Source of the DNA: Lunularia cruciata
Lineage: Eukaryota > Streptophyta > Marchantiopsida > Lunulariales > Lunulariaceae
Reading direction: 5' to 3'
Length of the DNA: 64,000 nucleotides
Assembly (NCBI GenBank): GCA_948567375.1
Contig: OX419762.1
Span: 25,673,465 to 25,737,464 of the forward strand
The translations under genes and the position numbers were made by a program. Within the stretch, counting starts at the first letter, position 1. Every line of letters starts with the position of its first letter. The notes under the pieces are model-generated. The model was not told the DNA's origin. It did not search any database and worked only from the letters and a program-made list of their open reading frames with translations. Positions 34,945 through 47,276 of this stretch are shown here, piece after piece.

Positions 34945-37553
34945 ATGGCTGCAGCAGCTGCCATCACGACTTTGTCTTCTTGCAGCAGCAGCTGGGCTCT
35001 GGGAGTAACTTACACTGGGGAGTTCATTCCGAAACGGACCACTTGGTTGATTTCTTCCTCTGCGCGAGGAACTACCCTTTGCAGTAGTGCATCATCATCT
35101 CAGAGTGTCCCTCTACAATGGCAGCAGAGCGATGCTGCTCGAGATGCGGCCGCTCGCATGGCGGAAGAGAGACTACAGGCCGGAATGACTGCTGCAAATT
35201 TGAGCTCTCAAGAAGTTATGGATTTGGATAAAAAGTATTTCGTGGGCACTTATGCAAGAGCTCCGGTGGTGTTTGTAAGTGGGCAAGGATGCTGGTTGAC
35301 CGATGTGGAGGGAAAGGAGTACTTGGACATGACTGCTGGTATTGCAGTGAATTCTCTCGGGCATGGAGATGATGCGTGGGTGAAGGCGATCACAGAACAA
35401 GCATCCATCTTGACTCATGTCAGCAATCTTTACCACTCAATCCCTCAGGTGGGGCTCTTTTAATTCTAACACACTTTGTTGGCTGAGGAACAAAAAGAAC
35501 GTTATGAGTTACAGATATTAGGTGCCCAACATTGCGTAGTTTCATCAGGTTAGGTGGCTGTTCTTCTTGCAAAGTGCCTATGGAGTTCACCTCGGCGTTT
35601 AATCAGCTGGAAATCAAGAAGAGGACTGTTTTTGGGGGGTACATTCACTCGGCTCAATCATCATCAATCGATCAGGTCGATAGGTTGTTATAAGGGAAGA
35701 CTACATAATCGATGAATAATATTTTTATTTTGAGATGGAAGCTAGCTACATTCATCAGACACGGTAGACTGAGATTCTCTGAATTTTCCGGGTGTAAGTT
35801 GTGAGGTTTCTTTCTCCGGGCTGCCGAAGTTTCTCTGCAGAACAAGGATTTTGCTGTTATCGTCCAATTTGAGATGGAAGGCTAATAAATCTTGGTTTCT
35901 GGGTAATAAACCTCTTATCCTTACTAAAACTTTGAGTGCATGATGATAAGATTTACTACTTTGGCTAGTCCATATTACTCACTTGGGCTCGTGGTGATAC
36001 TTTGAGCAGGTGAAGCTTGCTGAACGTCTTGTGAAGTCCTCCTTTGCGGATCGAGTATTCCTTGCCAATTCAGGGACAGAAGCTAATGAAGCAGCCATAA
36101 AGTTTGCCCGCAAGCATCAGCGTGCCACTGCTGAGAAGAAAGAGGACAAGCGGTTGTTCAAATTTGGAAAACAAGAAGTAGCAACAGAGATGGTGGCTTT
36201 TACGAACGGGTTTCATGGCAGGACTCTTGGTGCTCTCTCGCTCACGAGTAAATCCCAGTATCGAGAGCCATTTGAGCCCCTCATTCCAGGTGTACACTTT
36301 TATGAATTTGGAGATCTTGAGGGAGTGGAGAAGCTGGTTAAAGGTGGATCAGTAGCAGCAATTTTCGTGGAGCCAGTGCAAGGTGAAGGTGGTGTGTATC
36401 CAGCAGTCGCCTCGTTCCTCCGTGGCCTTCGCAAGCTCTGTGATGAGACTGGAACTGTTCTGGTCTTTGACGAGGTACGCTTCTTCATATCGATATCTCT
36501 CTAGCACCGGAGAATTTATCTTTTCCACAACTTTATCCCATGACCAATTAATTGGCCAGTTTTTACATGTTGAGAATTGTGGATAATGAAGCTCCTTGTC
36601 CTTTACTTTTCCTGTATACCTTTTTCACGCGCGAGAAAGGTCTAATTAGCCTTGCCACAACCTCTCCCAGTTCTTGGTCCATACAGCCTCCAATTAACAC
36701 TCTCTGCATTGCTGGCTTCTGGCAACGTGAGTAAATTTTCGGACCTGCGTAATTGCTTGATCTTTACCTTCCAGATACCTATCTACAATGCTGCAGGCTA
36801 AGGAAACACATCACTTAAACCGAGTTTTTCTTAGTTCCTTGGGTTTTAGAGAGCTAGCATTGGCAACAACTAATAACCGAATGATTACGAAACTAGTAAC
36901 GAAAAGGAGATTTGATAGCCCAGAAGCGTGTGAGTCCTTCATTCTATAAATTTTGTTTCGTAATTCTTCAGGAGAAGGTTCTTCCTGTTTGTCTATCATT
37001 GACTCTTGTTGATGGTTATCAGGTGCAATGTGGACTGGGAAGGACTGGAAAATTGTGGGCTCATGAACCTTATGGAGTAGTGCCTGATATTATGACTTTG
37101 GCCAAACCGTTGGCTGGCGGTCTACCGATTGGAGCAGTGCTCGTTACAGAGGCAGTCGCATCCTCGATCTCTGGGGGGGACCATGGTAGCACATTCGCTG
37201 GTGGTCCGCTGGTGTGTACTGCTGCGCTGGCCGTATTAGATCGCATTCAAAGACCAGGATTTTTGGAAAGCGTGGCATCTAAGGGTTCGTACCTAAAGAC
37301 TGCATTGGCAGAGAGGTTAGTTGGCAAGAACAAGCATGTGACTGCAGTCCGTGGTTGTGGTCTTCTAGTGGGGGTTCAGCTGGACGTCTCTGCAAGTCCT
37401 GTGGTTCTAGCAGCGAGGGAAGCAGGGTTGCTAGTTATTACTGCAGGTAAGGGTGATGTGATTCGGTTGGCACCACCTCTCACTATCACCGATAAGGAAC
37501 TGGAGCAGGCTGTAGACATCTTGTTCAATTGTATTAATGAGACCCTCTCTTAA
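34945..37553 (+). CDS. acetylornithine aminotransferase, plastid
   Basis: A PLP enzyme (class-III aminotransferase) that converts N-acetylglutamate semialdehyde plus glutamate to N2-acetylornithine and 2-oxoglutarate in plastid arginine/ornithine synthesis. Three exons, 34945-35448, 36010-36474 and 37023-37553, join in phase 0 at GT/AG introns to give 499 aa with no internal stop. The first ~60 residues are rich in Ala, Ser and Thr with few acids, like a chloroplast transit peptide. The mature part shows NSGTEANE (about 188-195, PLP phosphate), FHGRT (236-240), EPVQGEGG (289-296), VFDE (320-323, Asp to the PLP ring nitrogen), then [13 protein letters not shown] with the expected Schiff-base Lys about 351, and GSTFAGGP (about 378-385). 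Start: the ATG at 34945 follows a purine-rich AAACAACA context and opens the transit peptide. The plant orthologue is known as WIN1 or ArgD-like. Composition is clearly more GC-rich than the flanking repeats. Confidence 0.96.
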
Positions 37554-38015
37554 TCTTCAGCTCTTTTTGAACGCTAGCAGTGTAACAGGAACGCAAAGGC
37601 GTTGTACGTCATTCTGGAACTTAGCAATAACGGTACATGAGACGGGAATGGATGTTCTTGGCTGAACTGTCTCGAGGAATGTCTGTTATTGAACAGTCAG
37701 TGGCTATCACTATTCCGCCACAACAAAGTACATTTAGACACCAGCACTTCATTGCCGTAGAAGGCTGTGTAATGGGAGGGTCTTATCAAGATTCTGCATC
37801 AGCCCAATTTTGGGTCTCCGATCGGACATTTATTGCAGCTGCAAGTAGGTTGAATGAACATATTTTTGAATTGTATTAGGTGTATAGGTTCTAGTAGCCT
37901 CTATTAGTAAAAAAGTCTTATGTTATGTCAGTCCTTTTTTGTTCATATTTATTATGAGGGTGGATTCATGCAATAATAATTTTTGACTTATTTACCAAGG
38001 CATGCATGTAAAGCG
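37554..38015 (+). other. probable 3' UTR and downstream flank of the aminotransferase gene
   Basis: Gene-like composition continues to about 37880. An 80-codon frame at 37637-37879 has no recognised motif and is more likely 3' UTR. No single polyadenylation signal stands out. Confidence 0.4.
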
Positions 38016-38034
38016 CCCCCCCCCCCCCCCCCCC
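38016..38034. repeat. poly-C tract (19 C)
   Basis: Nineteen consecutive C residues lie just outside the copia LTR. The complementary G19 could fold as a G-quadruplex. The exact length may also reflect sequencing limits. Confidence 0.95.
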
Positions 38035-38039
38035 AGTCT

Positions 38040-38510
38040 TTGGTCTATCCTCAGTCATTCTGAATTTGATGTACCAGACATCCTAGCATTCAGCTTTCAC
38101 CGGTTCACAAGAGTAGACACTCCTGATTGCATATAGCAATACTCAATTCACTCTCCTTTAGAGTTTTCAAAGGTAGTACACACCAGTTCACTTATGCAGC
38201 ACTAATAGTTTCCAATACTAAGATAGCATAGAACATTCTTGGGATGATGTTAGGTAGCTCGGAGTTTCACAAAATGTTATGGGTTGGTGTTGAGAATCAC
38301 CCAATTTAGAAGAACTTATAAAAACAAGAGTAGGAAGCACTCTTATATACACTATAAAAAACACTAGGTGGTTGTTTTGCACAACCCTAAATTAGTGTTG
38401 TGCTCCATATTTCCCTTAATATCTAGTAGAGTTTCTAGAGGAATATAACAAAGTCCTAAAAGTAAAGAAGTCACTAAACTAGAGACTAACTAAACTTAAG
38501 ATTCCCACTT
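38040..38510 (-). repeat. probable 3' LTR of the Ty1/copia element
   Basis: It lies directly downstream (minus strand) of the copia RNase H and after a polypurine-like AAGTGGGAA at about 38508-38516. On the minus strand it carries a TATA box GTATATAAGAG near 38343-38353. No second LTR was found in the window because the 5' part of the element is missing. Boundaries are approximate. Confidence 0.5.
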
Positions 38511-38619
38511 AATGAGAGTTTAGGATAATTCCCATTTCATATGTTTATCTTTAGGTAGTGCTTTTGTAAACACATCTACTCACATCTCTTGTGTAGGACA
38601 GGAAACTAACTTCACAACT

Positions 38620-41455
38620 TTCTCCTTTTCTTTCTCCTCTACAAATCTTCTTCTAATCTCAATGTGCTTAGTCCTTGGATGATGTACAGGATGAGTGCTA
38701 TACTTCTTGTATTGCCACAATACAATGTAGTAGGACTTTCCTGCTCAAAACCCAACTCCTTAAGAAGTCTCTTGTTCCATATGACTTCTTGAGTAGCATT
38801 TGAGTCAGCCATAAATTTTGCCTCAATAGTAGATATTGCAACAAATGTTTGTTGTTTACTACACAAGTTGATTCCTCCACCATTAAGCATGATTACATAT
38901 CAACTAGTTGATATGTTGTTATCTATGTCATCTCCCAACTAGCATCTGTATATGCTTCAAGTGTAGAAGCAAGTATGTTCCCTTGCTTTTTGTACTCCAA
39001 GAATGCATCTTGAGTACCCTTTAAGTACCTGAATACTCTCTTTATACCTTTCCAATGTACTTGTGCATGGTTACTAATACATCTAGCTAGTGCTCCCACT
39101 GCATAACATCTATTTGGTCTTGTACAGACCATGATAAACATTAGAGAACCAAGAGCACTTTGATACAACACTTTCTCACGGAGATTCACCTCCCCATCTA
39201 TGATTCTGTTGTGCTTCCACCCCAGATCAAGAGGTGTAGAGACATGATTCACCTTTGTCATTTGATACTTAGCTAGTATGGATCTCACATATTGTGGTCG
39301 AATGATCTGGATCCATCTTGCTTCTTTGTCTCCGCTTACTTTGATTCCCAAAACAAGTTTTACATGACCAGGAGATAGTCATCTCAAAAACAAAGCACAA
39401 GAAATCTATCACTCCTTTGATAGATTCACTCTTCTCCAACGGTAATGGATCATCTACATATACAGCTATATATACATCATCTCTAGTATACACACTCATG
39501 TTAGAATCTGCTCGTTGGAAATCTTACTCTCTCAAGTATGAGTCTCTAGGAGCTTACTTAAGACCATATAAAACATTCTTAAGCAACATACTTTTCCTTT
39601 GCCTTTAGAATATCCATCTGGAACATCCATGTAAATAGACTCTCTCAAATCTCCATTGAGAAAGGCTATTTTCATATCTAACTACTCCACTTCTCAATCT
39701 CTCTATACTGCAAAAGCTAGAATCACGTGAATAGATCCATACCTGGCAACAAGTGCAAAAGTTTTTGAATAATCTATCAATGCTTTCTGATTGAAGCCCT
39801 TTGCAACAAGTCTTGGCTTGTACTTCAACATCTCATTCTAAGCTCCACATTTGACCCATTTACAGCCAATTGCTTTCCTACCTGGTGGTAAATCAACTAG
39901 TACCCATGTACCATTACTTTGAAGAGATTTCTTCTCTTCTACTACTGCCAACTCCAATTGAGTCATATCTGGTCTGAGCATAGCTTGTTGTAAAGTGTCC
40001 GGATCACAATCTTCATAACAGATGTAAGATTCATTTGACATTTCTAACATTTCATCATGATAGAAAGCCAAGTCTGTCAATAGGTTTTCTATCCCTTTGT
40101 GATCTTCTTGGCTATGTGCCCAGAAGTTTCATGTCATCTCTTGACATCTCTGGAATCTCACTCATAGATTTTGCATATGCAGTCTGCTTATGGGATTTGT
40201 GTTCTATAGTATCAGAATCAGAAACCACAGTCTATACATGCCTTGTGATCCTTTTATATACCTTCAGACTCTCCTTTGGTGAACCGTTAGCTTCAAGTAG
40301 AGATTGCTCTTCTGATGATTGATTTGAAAAACTGACTCTGCAGCTTGGGAAGATAGGTTGATCAGGCTGACCTATCTGATCAGCTTGCTTTTGCAACTCA
40401 TCACTGTTCTCACTCCAAGTCTTCAATTCATCAAAGAGTACATCTCTACTTCTGATGATCTGTCTAGACTTAGGATTGTACAAAAGATATCCTTTCAATC
40501 CCTCTTCATATCATATAAAAAGCATTCTCTCAACCCTCTTTGTGAACTTCTTCCTTTGCTCCTTGGGAATATGAACATAGGTAGGACATCCAAAAACTTT
40601 CAAAGTTGAAAGATTAGGTTTCTTACCACTCCAACATTCTTCAGGAGTTCTTCCTTGTAATGATGTGTTACCACTGATATTTCTAAGAAAATTTGCATTG
40701 CTAATTGCAGCACCCCAAAACTTTCTCTCCAACTTGGCATGTTGAAGCATGGCCAATGCTTGGTCCACCAATGCCCTATTCAACCTTTCTGCAACTCCAT
40801 TCTGTGCAGGACTGTCTCTAGCAATACAATCAAGAAGAATTCCTTTCTCTGAAAAAAAGTGATGAATTTCTCATTCATGTACTCTCTGTCTCTATCTATT
40901 CTCAATTGCTTGACTTTCCTCCCAATCTGTAACTCACAAACTTCTAGAATTTTTGCAACACTTCATCCTTGCTTTTCATGAGATAGATAAAGCTCTTTCT
41001 ACTGTAATCATCCACAAAGGAAATTTAGTAGGCTGCTCCACTCAATGACTTCTCAATCATGTATCACCACACATCAGAATGAATGCCATCTAGAAGACCA
41101 AAAGCTCTAGATGAAGATTTCTTGGGGATAGCAGCCTTTTGTGCCTTGCATTATGACCCCCAATGCAGAATTTGAGTTTTCTTTTGGGATTTAGTTTCAA
41201 CCCCTCCACTACCTTCTCTAAAGCATGTAGGTTTTGCTTTGACAAGTACCCTAACCTCAAATGCCGTAGATGGATATTATTTTTGTTTTTTGCTATCAAT
41301 GTAGAATCAAAACAATTAGCTTCCATCAACTTGAATAACTTCCCTTTGGCAGTACCATACCAAGGGCAAGCTCTCCTTTCTTCAAAGTGCATTGATTCTT
41401 ATTGCTCTCAAACAATACAGAAGCAGCAATACATTCTTCAGATCAGGAGCAATGA
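38620..41455 (-). mobile_element. Ty1/copia pol, decayed and 5'-truncated
   Basis: Minus-strand order is GAG-pre-integrase, integrase, RT, RNase H. Near 41440-41090: APDLKNVLL and IHLRHLRLGYLS (usual LWHxRLGH). Integrase at 40820-40510: DSPAQNGVAERLNRAL with the catalytic E, then FWGAAI and KVFGCPTYVHIP. RT from 40080: NGTWVLVDLPPGRKAIGCKW, then RLVAKGF, AFLNGDLRESIYM, and YVDD intact at 39449-39460. RNase H near 39351-38640 holds the YQSALGSLMFI block, CISNHAQVHW and AISTIEAKFMA. One frameshift lies near 39365 and several stops are present. Gag is missing; at about 41455 the element abuts the coiled-coil LTR family in opposite orientation. Confidence 0.93.
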
Positions 41456-41459
41456 TGAG

Positions 41460-43034
41460 TCCTACATGCAGACAGGGCAAAGTGTGCAGTTGGAAGTGAG
41501 TACTCCAAAGTTGAAGAAGAGGAGTCAACAAGGAGAAGAAGAAGTAGAGAAAGTGAGACCTCGGAAGGCTAGAAAGGTAAACCCGATGAAAGAGCTGGTG
41601 GTAATTGCGTCATCAAAAGAAGAATCACAAGGAGAAGCCGAGTGCAAGTCCAAAGATTTGGAGAGGGAGGAAGAACCCGAGTTCACACTATAGAGTTGAG
41701 ACATGAGTAGTGACAGCAATGATGGAGTGGAGATGAAATTGGTACCCAAAGAAGAGGAGGCCAAGATAGAGACAGAGGAGAAAAGTAACTCAAAACTGGA
41801 AGATGACGTTCCAGAGCAAGACAAGAAAAGAGTTACAATTCAAAGGGGAGTTTGTTCCAGAAGGAAGGCAAAGTGTGGAGTGGGACCAAGTAAGTTAATA
41901 GAAGAGGAGGATGGAAGTTTGGGGAGCAAAGAATCCATACCTATAAGGCGATTGCGGCTTAGAAGGCAAGTGTCGAGTGAGGAAGAGGTGAAGAAGGAGA
42001 TAAGTCCGCAAGTCAAGGTAACTCTGAGTGAAGGAGTAGAGTATCTACGGGAGGTTGTGTGCCCATTGTTGATGAAGGTAGAGCATAGGAAGAAGGAGAT
42101 GCAGTCAAAGTGTTCGGAGGTGAAGACTATGTTACAGGTGTTAGCTCAATTAGAAGAAAAGAACTCGGAATTAAATAAGAGTATAATCTGAGGTGAGGAG
42201 GAAAGGGAAGTACTTCGAGTAGATGCATTAGTATAAAATCAAGTGATTGAGAATTTGAAGAGAGAAGCAAGAAATAGTGAGGAACTCATAGAACAGAGTG
42301 ACATAGCGAGGGAAAGACAAGTAGCTGAGTATGAAATCTTGAAGTAGCAGTTTGCTGATTCAAGATTAGAAATTATCCATGCTATGGCAAGAGTAGCAAA
42401 GAAAGAGCAAGAGCTCGATAGGGTGATGGAGAGTGTAGAAGAGAAGAAGCAACTCTGGCAAAGAGAGTTGACAGTGAGATATAGAGAGGAAGAAAGGTTG
42501 AGAGAGTTACTTTGCAATCAAGAGGAGAAGATTGTGCAAAAGGAGAAGGAGAAGGAAACTGTGAAAGCCGAGTTCAAAGCAAAATTGGCAATGTATAGAG
42601 AAGATTGGCTTGCAGATCGAGAACAAGAGAGGAAAATGAGATTGGAGCCATTGAAGGAGATTGTGATCAAGATGAACGCGATGTTGAGTACATAGGCCAG
42701 CGTGCGCATTGAAGAAACAAGACTGCACAAGTTGAAGTTGTTGGTGCAAGAGACAAAGAGGAGAAATGCAAAGGATAAAGATTTGAACGTGTTGTTGATC
42801 AGTCTCAAAACTCGTGTAGATAGAAAGATATTGGAGGTAGAAGACAATATCATAATTAGATTAGATTTAGTTAAGTTAGAGACAGATAAACTTTGGAAGG
42901 ATGTAAGAGCAAAACCCAAAGTAGATAGCATAGGAGTCCAGATGTCTTTGGAGTTACCATTGGAGACATTAGAGAAGAATGGGTCCGGAGACAAAGGTTT
43001 AGAAAGGTTACCCACTAGTGGAATTGAATATTAA
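41460..43034 (+). pseudogene. coiled-coil ORF of an unrecognised LTR family (copy 1)
   Basis: One reading frame spans about 1.57 kb with no frameshift, broken only by stops: TAG 41691, TGA 41697, TGA 42189, TAA 42234, TAG 42345 and TAG 42693, ending TAA 43032. Five of these could come from CAA, CAG or CGA by a C-to-T change. The protein is about a third charged residues. The N-terminal third is acidic/basic low complexity (KLKKRSQQGEEEVEKV, KPRKARK). The rest is predicted long coiled coil (KKEQELDRVMESVEEKKQLW; RIEETRLHKLKLLVQETKRR). Copy 2 at 49183-50340 (-) keeps the same blocks in one frame. An LTR-like segment follows. A structural (gag-like) or accessory protein of a retroelement is inferred; no catalytic domain is seen. 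Confidence 0.7.
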
Positions 43035-43930
43035 GAAAGAGAAATGTTAGAATTAGTAGAAGATTTAGGAGTTGTGAAACCCAAGGATAGAGTAGTAGTG
43101 GGTGAAGTTACTTCGGGATTGAAAGCTGAGGAAGATGTAGACATCAGATTGGAGTAATAACAGATTTGAGATTTGAAGAGGCAAATATGAAGAGGTGCAT
43201 TGTTAGTTTGGATCTGCAGGTTAGAAAAGTTGTTGTAAAACAATATAGTTGTTAAAACTATCATTTGCTTCACTATTTAAGAGTGGCATTCATATGAAAT
43301 TGTTGTTCAGTGCTCATTATTTCTGAGAATAGATAAAGCAAAGTGTTGTGAAGTAGTGCTTGTTGCTTGAGCTTGATTTTGAGTATCAATTTTGTGCTTG
43401 TGTTTGTGAGTGTTAGGAGAAATTCAAAGTGCAAATCAGTGTGTTTGTTGGATGTTGGATTCCGCAGCTTTGATCTTCATTCTGTGTGTTTGATCCTGAG
43501 TGAAGTGCAATTGGAGCAATGCCTTGACAGATCTGAGAGGAATTATAGTATTGGTAGTATTCTGCATTTGTGAGTGCAGCGCAAAGTTGATGTGAAGAAA
43601 TTTTGATTGAGGAAGTTGTGCCTTCAATGGAGGGGTGGAACACAATTCTGAGGCAAAGTTGTTTTGCAATGAAGTGCCATTTTTGGGAGAGCCTGAATCA
43701 TCACAATCAAGATTGTTTGGAAAGATTTGATGGAGTTATGATTAAGTGTGACAAATTGTTGTGACGAGACTGTGAGTCAGTGCTTGTTACTCTCTTCTGG
43801 GTGTGGTTCCTACCTAAGAGACTAAAGAAGAACTCAAGAAGAACTACGTGTTATTGTTTGACTTTGTGTTTGGACACTTCTGACTAGTATCTCGGCGGGA
43901 ATGAACTTTACTTACCCAATTACCGCAAAA
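43035..43930 (+). repeat. LTR/3' region following the coiled-coil ORF (copy 1)
   Basis: TATTTAAG at 43274-43281 is a TATA-like box, followed by sequence collinear with the minus strand of 48320-48720: TTGTTGTTCA near 43300, GCAAAGTGTTGT near 43339, the block near 43500 and GTTGTGCCTTCAATGGA near 43616. Conservation beyond the ORF, together with a promoter-like box, suggests an LTR. A paired LTR and primer-binding site were not found, so a long 3' UTR of another element type is possible. Confidence 0.5.
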
Positions 43931-46803
43931 GTGATATTTGCCTTTTTTTAGCAAAACCAAAAATTATTCTAATAATTATATTTATTAGACTTAATTATTT
44001 TAATCCTCTTATTTTCCTTTGTGGTGCTCTTGTACCTTCATATTTCCTCCTCTAAAGTTCTAAGATAAGAGGAAGAAGAGTTCAAAAATATTTTCTTCAC
44101 TTCCTTTGATCTTGATATATCTTTTTCATTTTTAGGAATAATGGATTATGCTAAATTTTATTTAAATTATAATATAAAATTTCTTCTTGATCCACTTCTT
44201 TCTTGCTATTACTCAATATTAGAAATCACTTATCAATGTATACACATCTACAACCTTATGCATCAAATTATCTATAAAGAGAGGACTTAATATCCAATGT
44301 CTAAAGAATAAGCTTTCAACCTAGGTACATACACTCTCTTTCAATCTATTACCTTACAATGTTATACTCTAAATGAAATGAGTTTCAACCAAATGCATCA
44401 ATCTCACCTAAAAAGTTTTCTTCTGGAAGTGGAAATAATTGGTACAATAAGGTTACAATGAATATAATTTTATATTTTGCTCTTCTTGGTATAATCATGG
44501 GCTTTCCAAGTCTTGCAAATTTAGTGCAAAGATCATGACCTAACAAGAAGATAATAAAAATATTAAAAGAACAAAAAATATTAAAGTTTTACAAGCAACT
44601 CATAGAACTTGCACTCTTGCAATAAGTAGGTTTCACTAAAAGAAAAGAAGAGGAAGAGATTTTAAAGCTCAGATTATGCTTTTAATTCACTTGGATTTAC
44701 TTTGGATTTTTATAAGTATGTTCAAGGAGTCCAAATTTTGCCTGAGATCTATCAAGAGCACTTGGAGTTGGATTGTTGGTGTGATTAAATGAAAATGATT
44801 GATGTAGAATAAAATGTATGCCTTAGATTTACTGATTTGTGTGTGTTTAAAGGAAATTCAATAAGCCATACTTATGCTTTGCTAAATTTTTTGCTTATTG
44901 GTATGTTTGAGGTTTACTTCTTATTGTGCTTGAGTTTTGCTCAAAAGTTGGGATTTCCTTATTATATAAAGGATTTTTCTTGCTAATATAGGGATTTCAC
45001 CATTATGATTCACTTAGTATTTATTTCATTAATTTTAGTATAAAATTATAAAATATATAGTATATTCATAAAGACTAGAAACAAGCTACTAAAAGAACAC
45101 CAAGGACAATTTTGAAATAGATTAAGATTGAAGATATTAGAGGAGAAAAAAATCAATACTATACTACATTTTACTTGCAATCATTCAAGATCTCTTTTAT
45201 TTTCTCAATATCATTATATCTTAGCAAATAGAACTAAATCCTTTCTAGTTAAGTGTATAGAGTCACTCTTTTCCACCTTATCCAACTCACTCTCACACTT
45301 AAGAATATTGTAATCAGCCATGTACAATGAAGAAGATAACTATAGATGATTTCTCCTATAAAATCTTTTGCACTTTCTACACATCTACACCTCTCTTTTA
45401 TTAAAATGAAATGATAAGCCAGTCTGTAACTCCCTCTTGCAAACATCCTTCTCACTTATTTCCATCCCTTCATATGATTTATTGCCTTATTATCTCTTTG
45501 ATCGTTTGCAAAATCCTGTTCATTCCTTCCTCCATTGGTAATCTATGCTACTCTCACTACCCTACTCATAAACCACCCCTCCCATGAGAGTCACACTCTT
45601 AGAGAAACCTTATAGCATAAGGAAAAAATTCTTACTTTGAGATATTTTTGGATATTGGGACTATGGTGGTATATGTCGGTCTGCAACATAAGCAATAAGT
45701 AGGAAACTCAACCCAATATAACATCCCCTTTGATCATCAAATGATTTTGAACTCATACATTCAATCTTGTAATAAATTTAGGTAAAATTAATTATAATTA
45801 TGAATAAATAGGAAGAACTTTTAAGTTGTAAAGTTGAGTTAGCCATAATCTTAGAGGGAAGAAATCCTAAACATATGGAATAGTTTTTGAAATTTAATCA
45901 CAAAATAAAACTTAAATTTAAGAAATTAAAATTAGGATATATTTAGGTCAAAATAGTTGAATAAAAATCAAAAGCAAATAGAAGGAAACATTAAGTCACA
46001 AATTCAACCATTTAGACCTATATAAGTAAAAAATTTGTTAATTCATACCAAAAAGTTTCTTGACAACTCGTTTTCTCTCATGTAACTCTAATTAAATGGA
46101 AAGTACCTAAATTATCCTCTAAATCCTAATTTTATTTTATATAGAAGTCTTTTATGTAGAATTCTTATTTCTTCTAAAGAATTGTTCCTACACTAAGTGT
46201 AATGTGATATTAGTCTAATTTGGATGCTTTTTTGAGTACCTAAACATAGAAAAATTCAATGTTAATGCATCCTTATGACCATTTCTCCATCCAAGTGTTC
46301 AAATTACTCTTATGTTTGCTTTTTTAGATTCATAAGTTCACCATATAATAAAGTATTGTATAATAATATGCAAGAATAAAAATACACTTTTAATATAGAC
46401 AACATTGATTTGAATAGTAGGAAGTGATAATTTTCTTCTTCTTGCTCAACAAAAGCAACTCAAACCATGACTTATTTGTTATGATAACTCGCTAATAAGC
46501 TATTTAGTTGACTTATTTTATATGATGTTATTAATGACCAAAATGCAATATATCAATAAGAAACAAGTCTATCTCACAAGGATAAATTTGAAAAAAGGTT
46601 AAATACAAATAAGATTTTCACATATAGTTCTTTACTATTCTTTGCTTGACCTCTTAGGAAAAACCATTCCTAGAGGAGTACAAAGACACCAAGAAGATGC
46701 ACCATAGAAAGATAAATATTACTATCAAAAAATATGAATTCTAATAAAAACTCTAAAAGTGATATTTTGACCTAACAAAAAGGTGCTACTTCCATATGAA
46801 AGT
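43931..46803. other. AT-rich stretch without a recognisable gene
   Basis: Nearly 2.9 kb of very AT-rich DNA. Frames are under 70 codons and have no motif on either strand. No terminal repeats were recognised. Confidence 0.5.
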
Positions 46804-47276
46804 TATAACAATATGGAGTTTATAGATAAGTTAGTAAAGATTAACAAAGTAGAAAAGAGGCAAAATTAGCAAAGAATTATAAAAGTATTTTAGAAGTATT
46901 TAGGAAGCTACTTTCCAAGTATTAGGTAATGTGCAAGCCAAGTGATGACTTCTAAGAGGAAGCTTCATGGCTAGCTTAGTTTGCATGCCAAGTAGGTGGC
47001 TTCTAGAAGGAAGCTTCTTGGGAAGCTTCTTGACTAGCTTAGTTTGCACACCAAGTAGATGGTCTCTAAAAGGAATCTTTTTGGATAGCTTGGCTTGCAC
47101 TCTAAGGTGGTTTTAAGAAAGTTTCATGAGAGGCTTCTCAAGAGCATTTTATATTCTCTATAAATACCCAAGCCCAAGCTCAAGCAAGCCATCTAGATTT
47201 TTGCTCATTCAAGAGTCCCAATGTGATCTTTCAATTTGATTTTCCATTCTCCTATATCTCTCCTTGGTCATTTACA
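46804..47276 (+). repeat. 5' LTR of a second chromovirus copy
   Basis: The plus strand starts TATAACAATATGG (TG changed to TA) and ends TCATTTACA, 473 bp, collinear with the minus strand of 24903-25381. It retains GAAGCTTC at about 46960, 47010 and 47021, TTCTAGAA at about 47002 and a clean TATA box CTATAAATACC at 47157-47167 just downstream of that cluster. Its promoter layout is the best preserved of the three copies. Confidence 0.85.

Noticed and set aside
35173-35436. 87-codon minus-strand frame
   Set aside because: Antisense shadow of exon 1 of the aminotransferase gene.
37637-37879. 80-codon frame after the aminotransferase gene
   Set aside because: No motif, immediately downstream of the stop on the same strand; most likely 3' UTR.
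42518-43015. 165-codon open frame on the minus strand
   Set aside because: Shadow of the coiled-coil ORF; codons for Lys, Glu and Leu rarely give stops in antisense.
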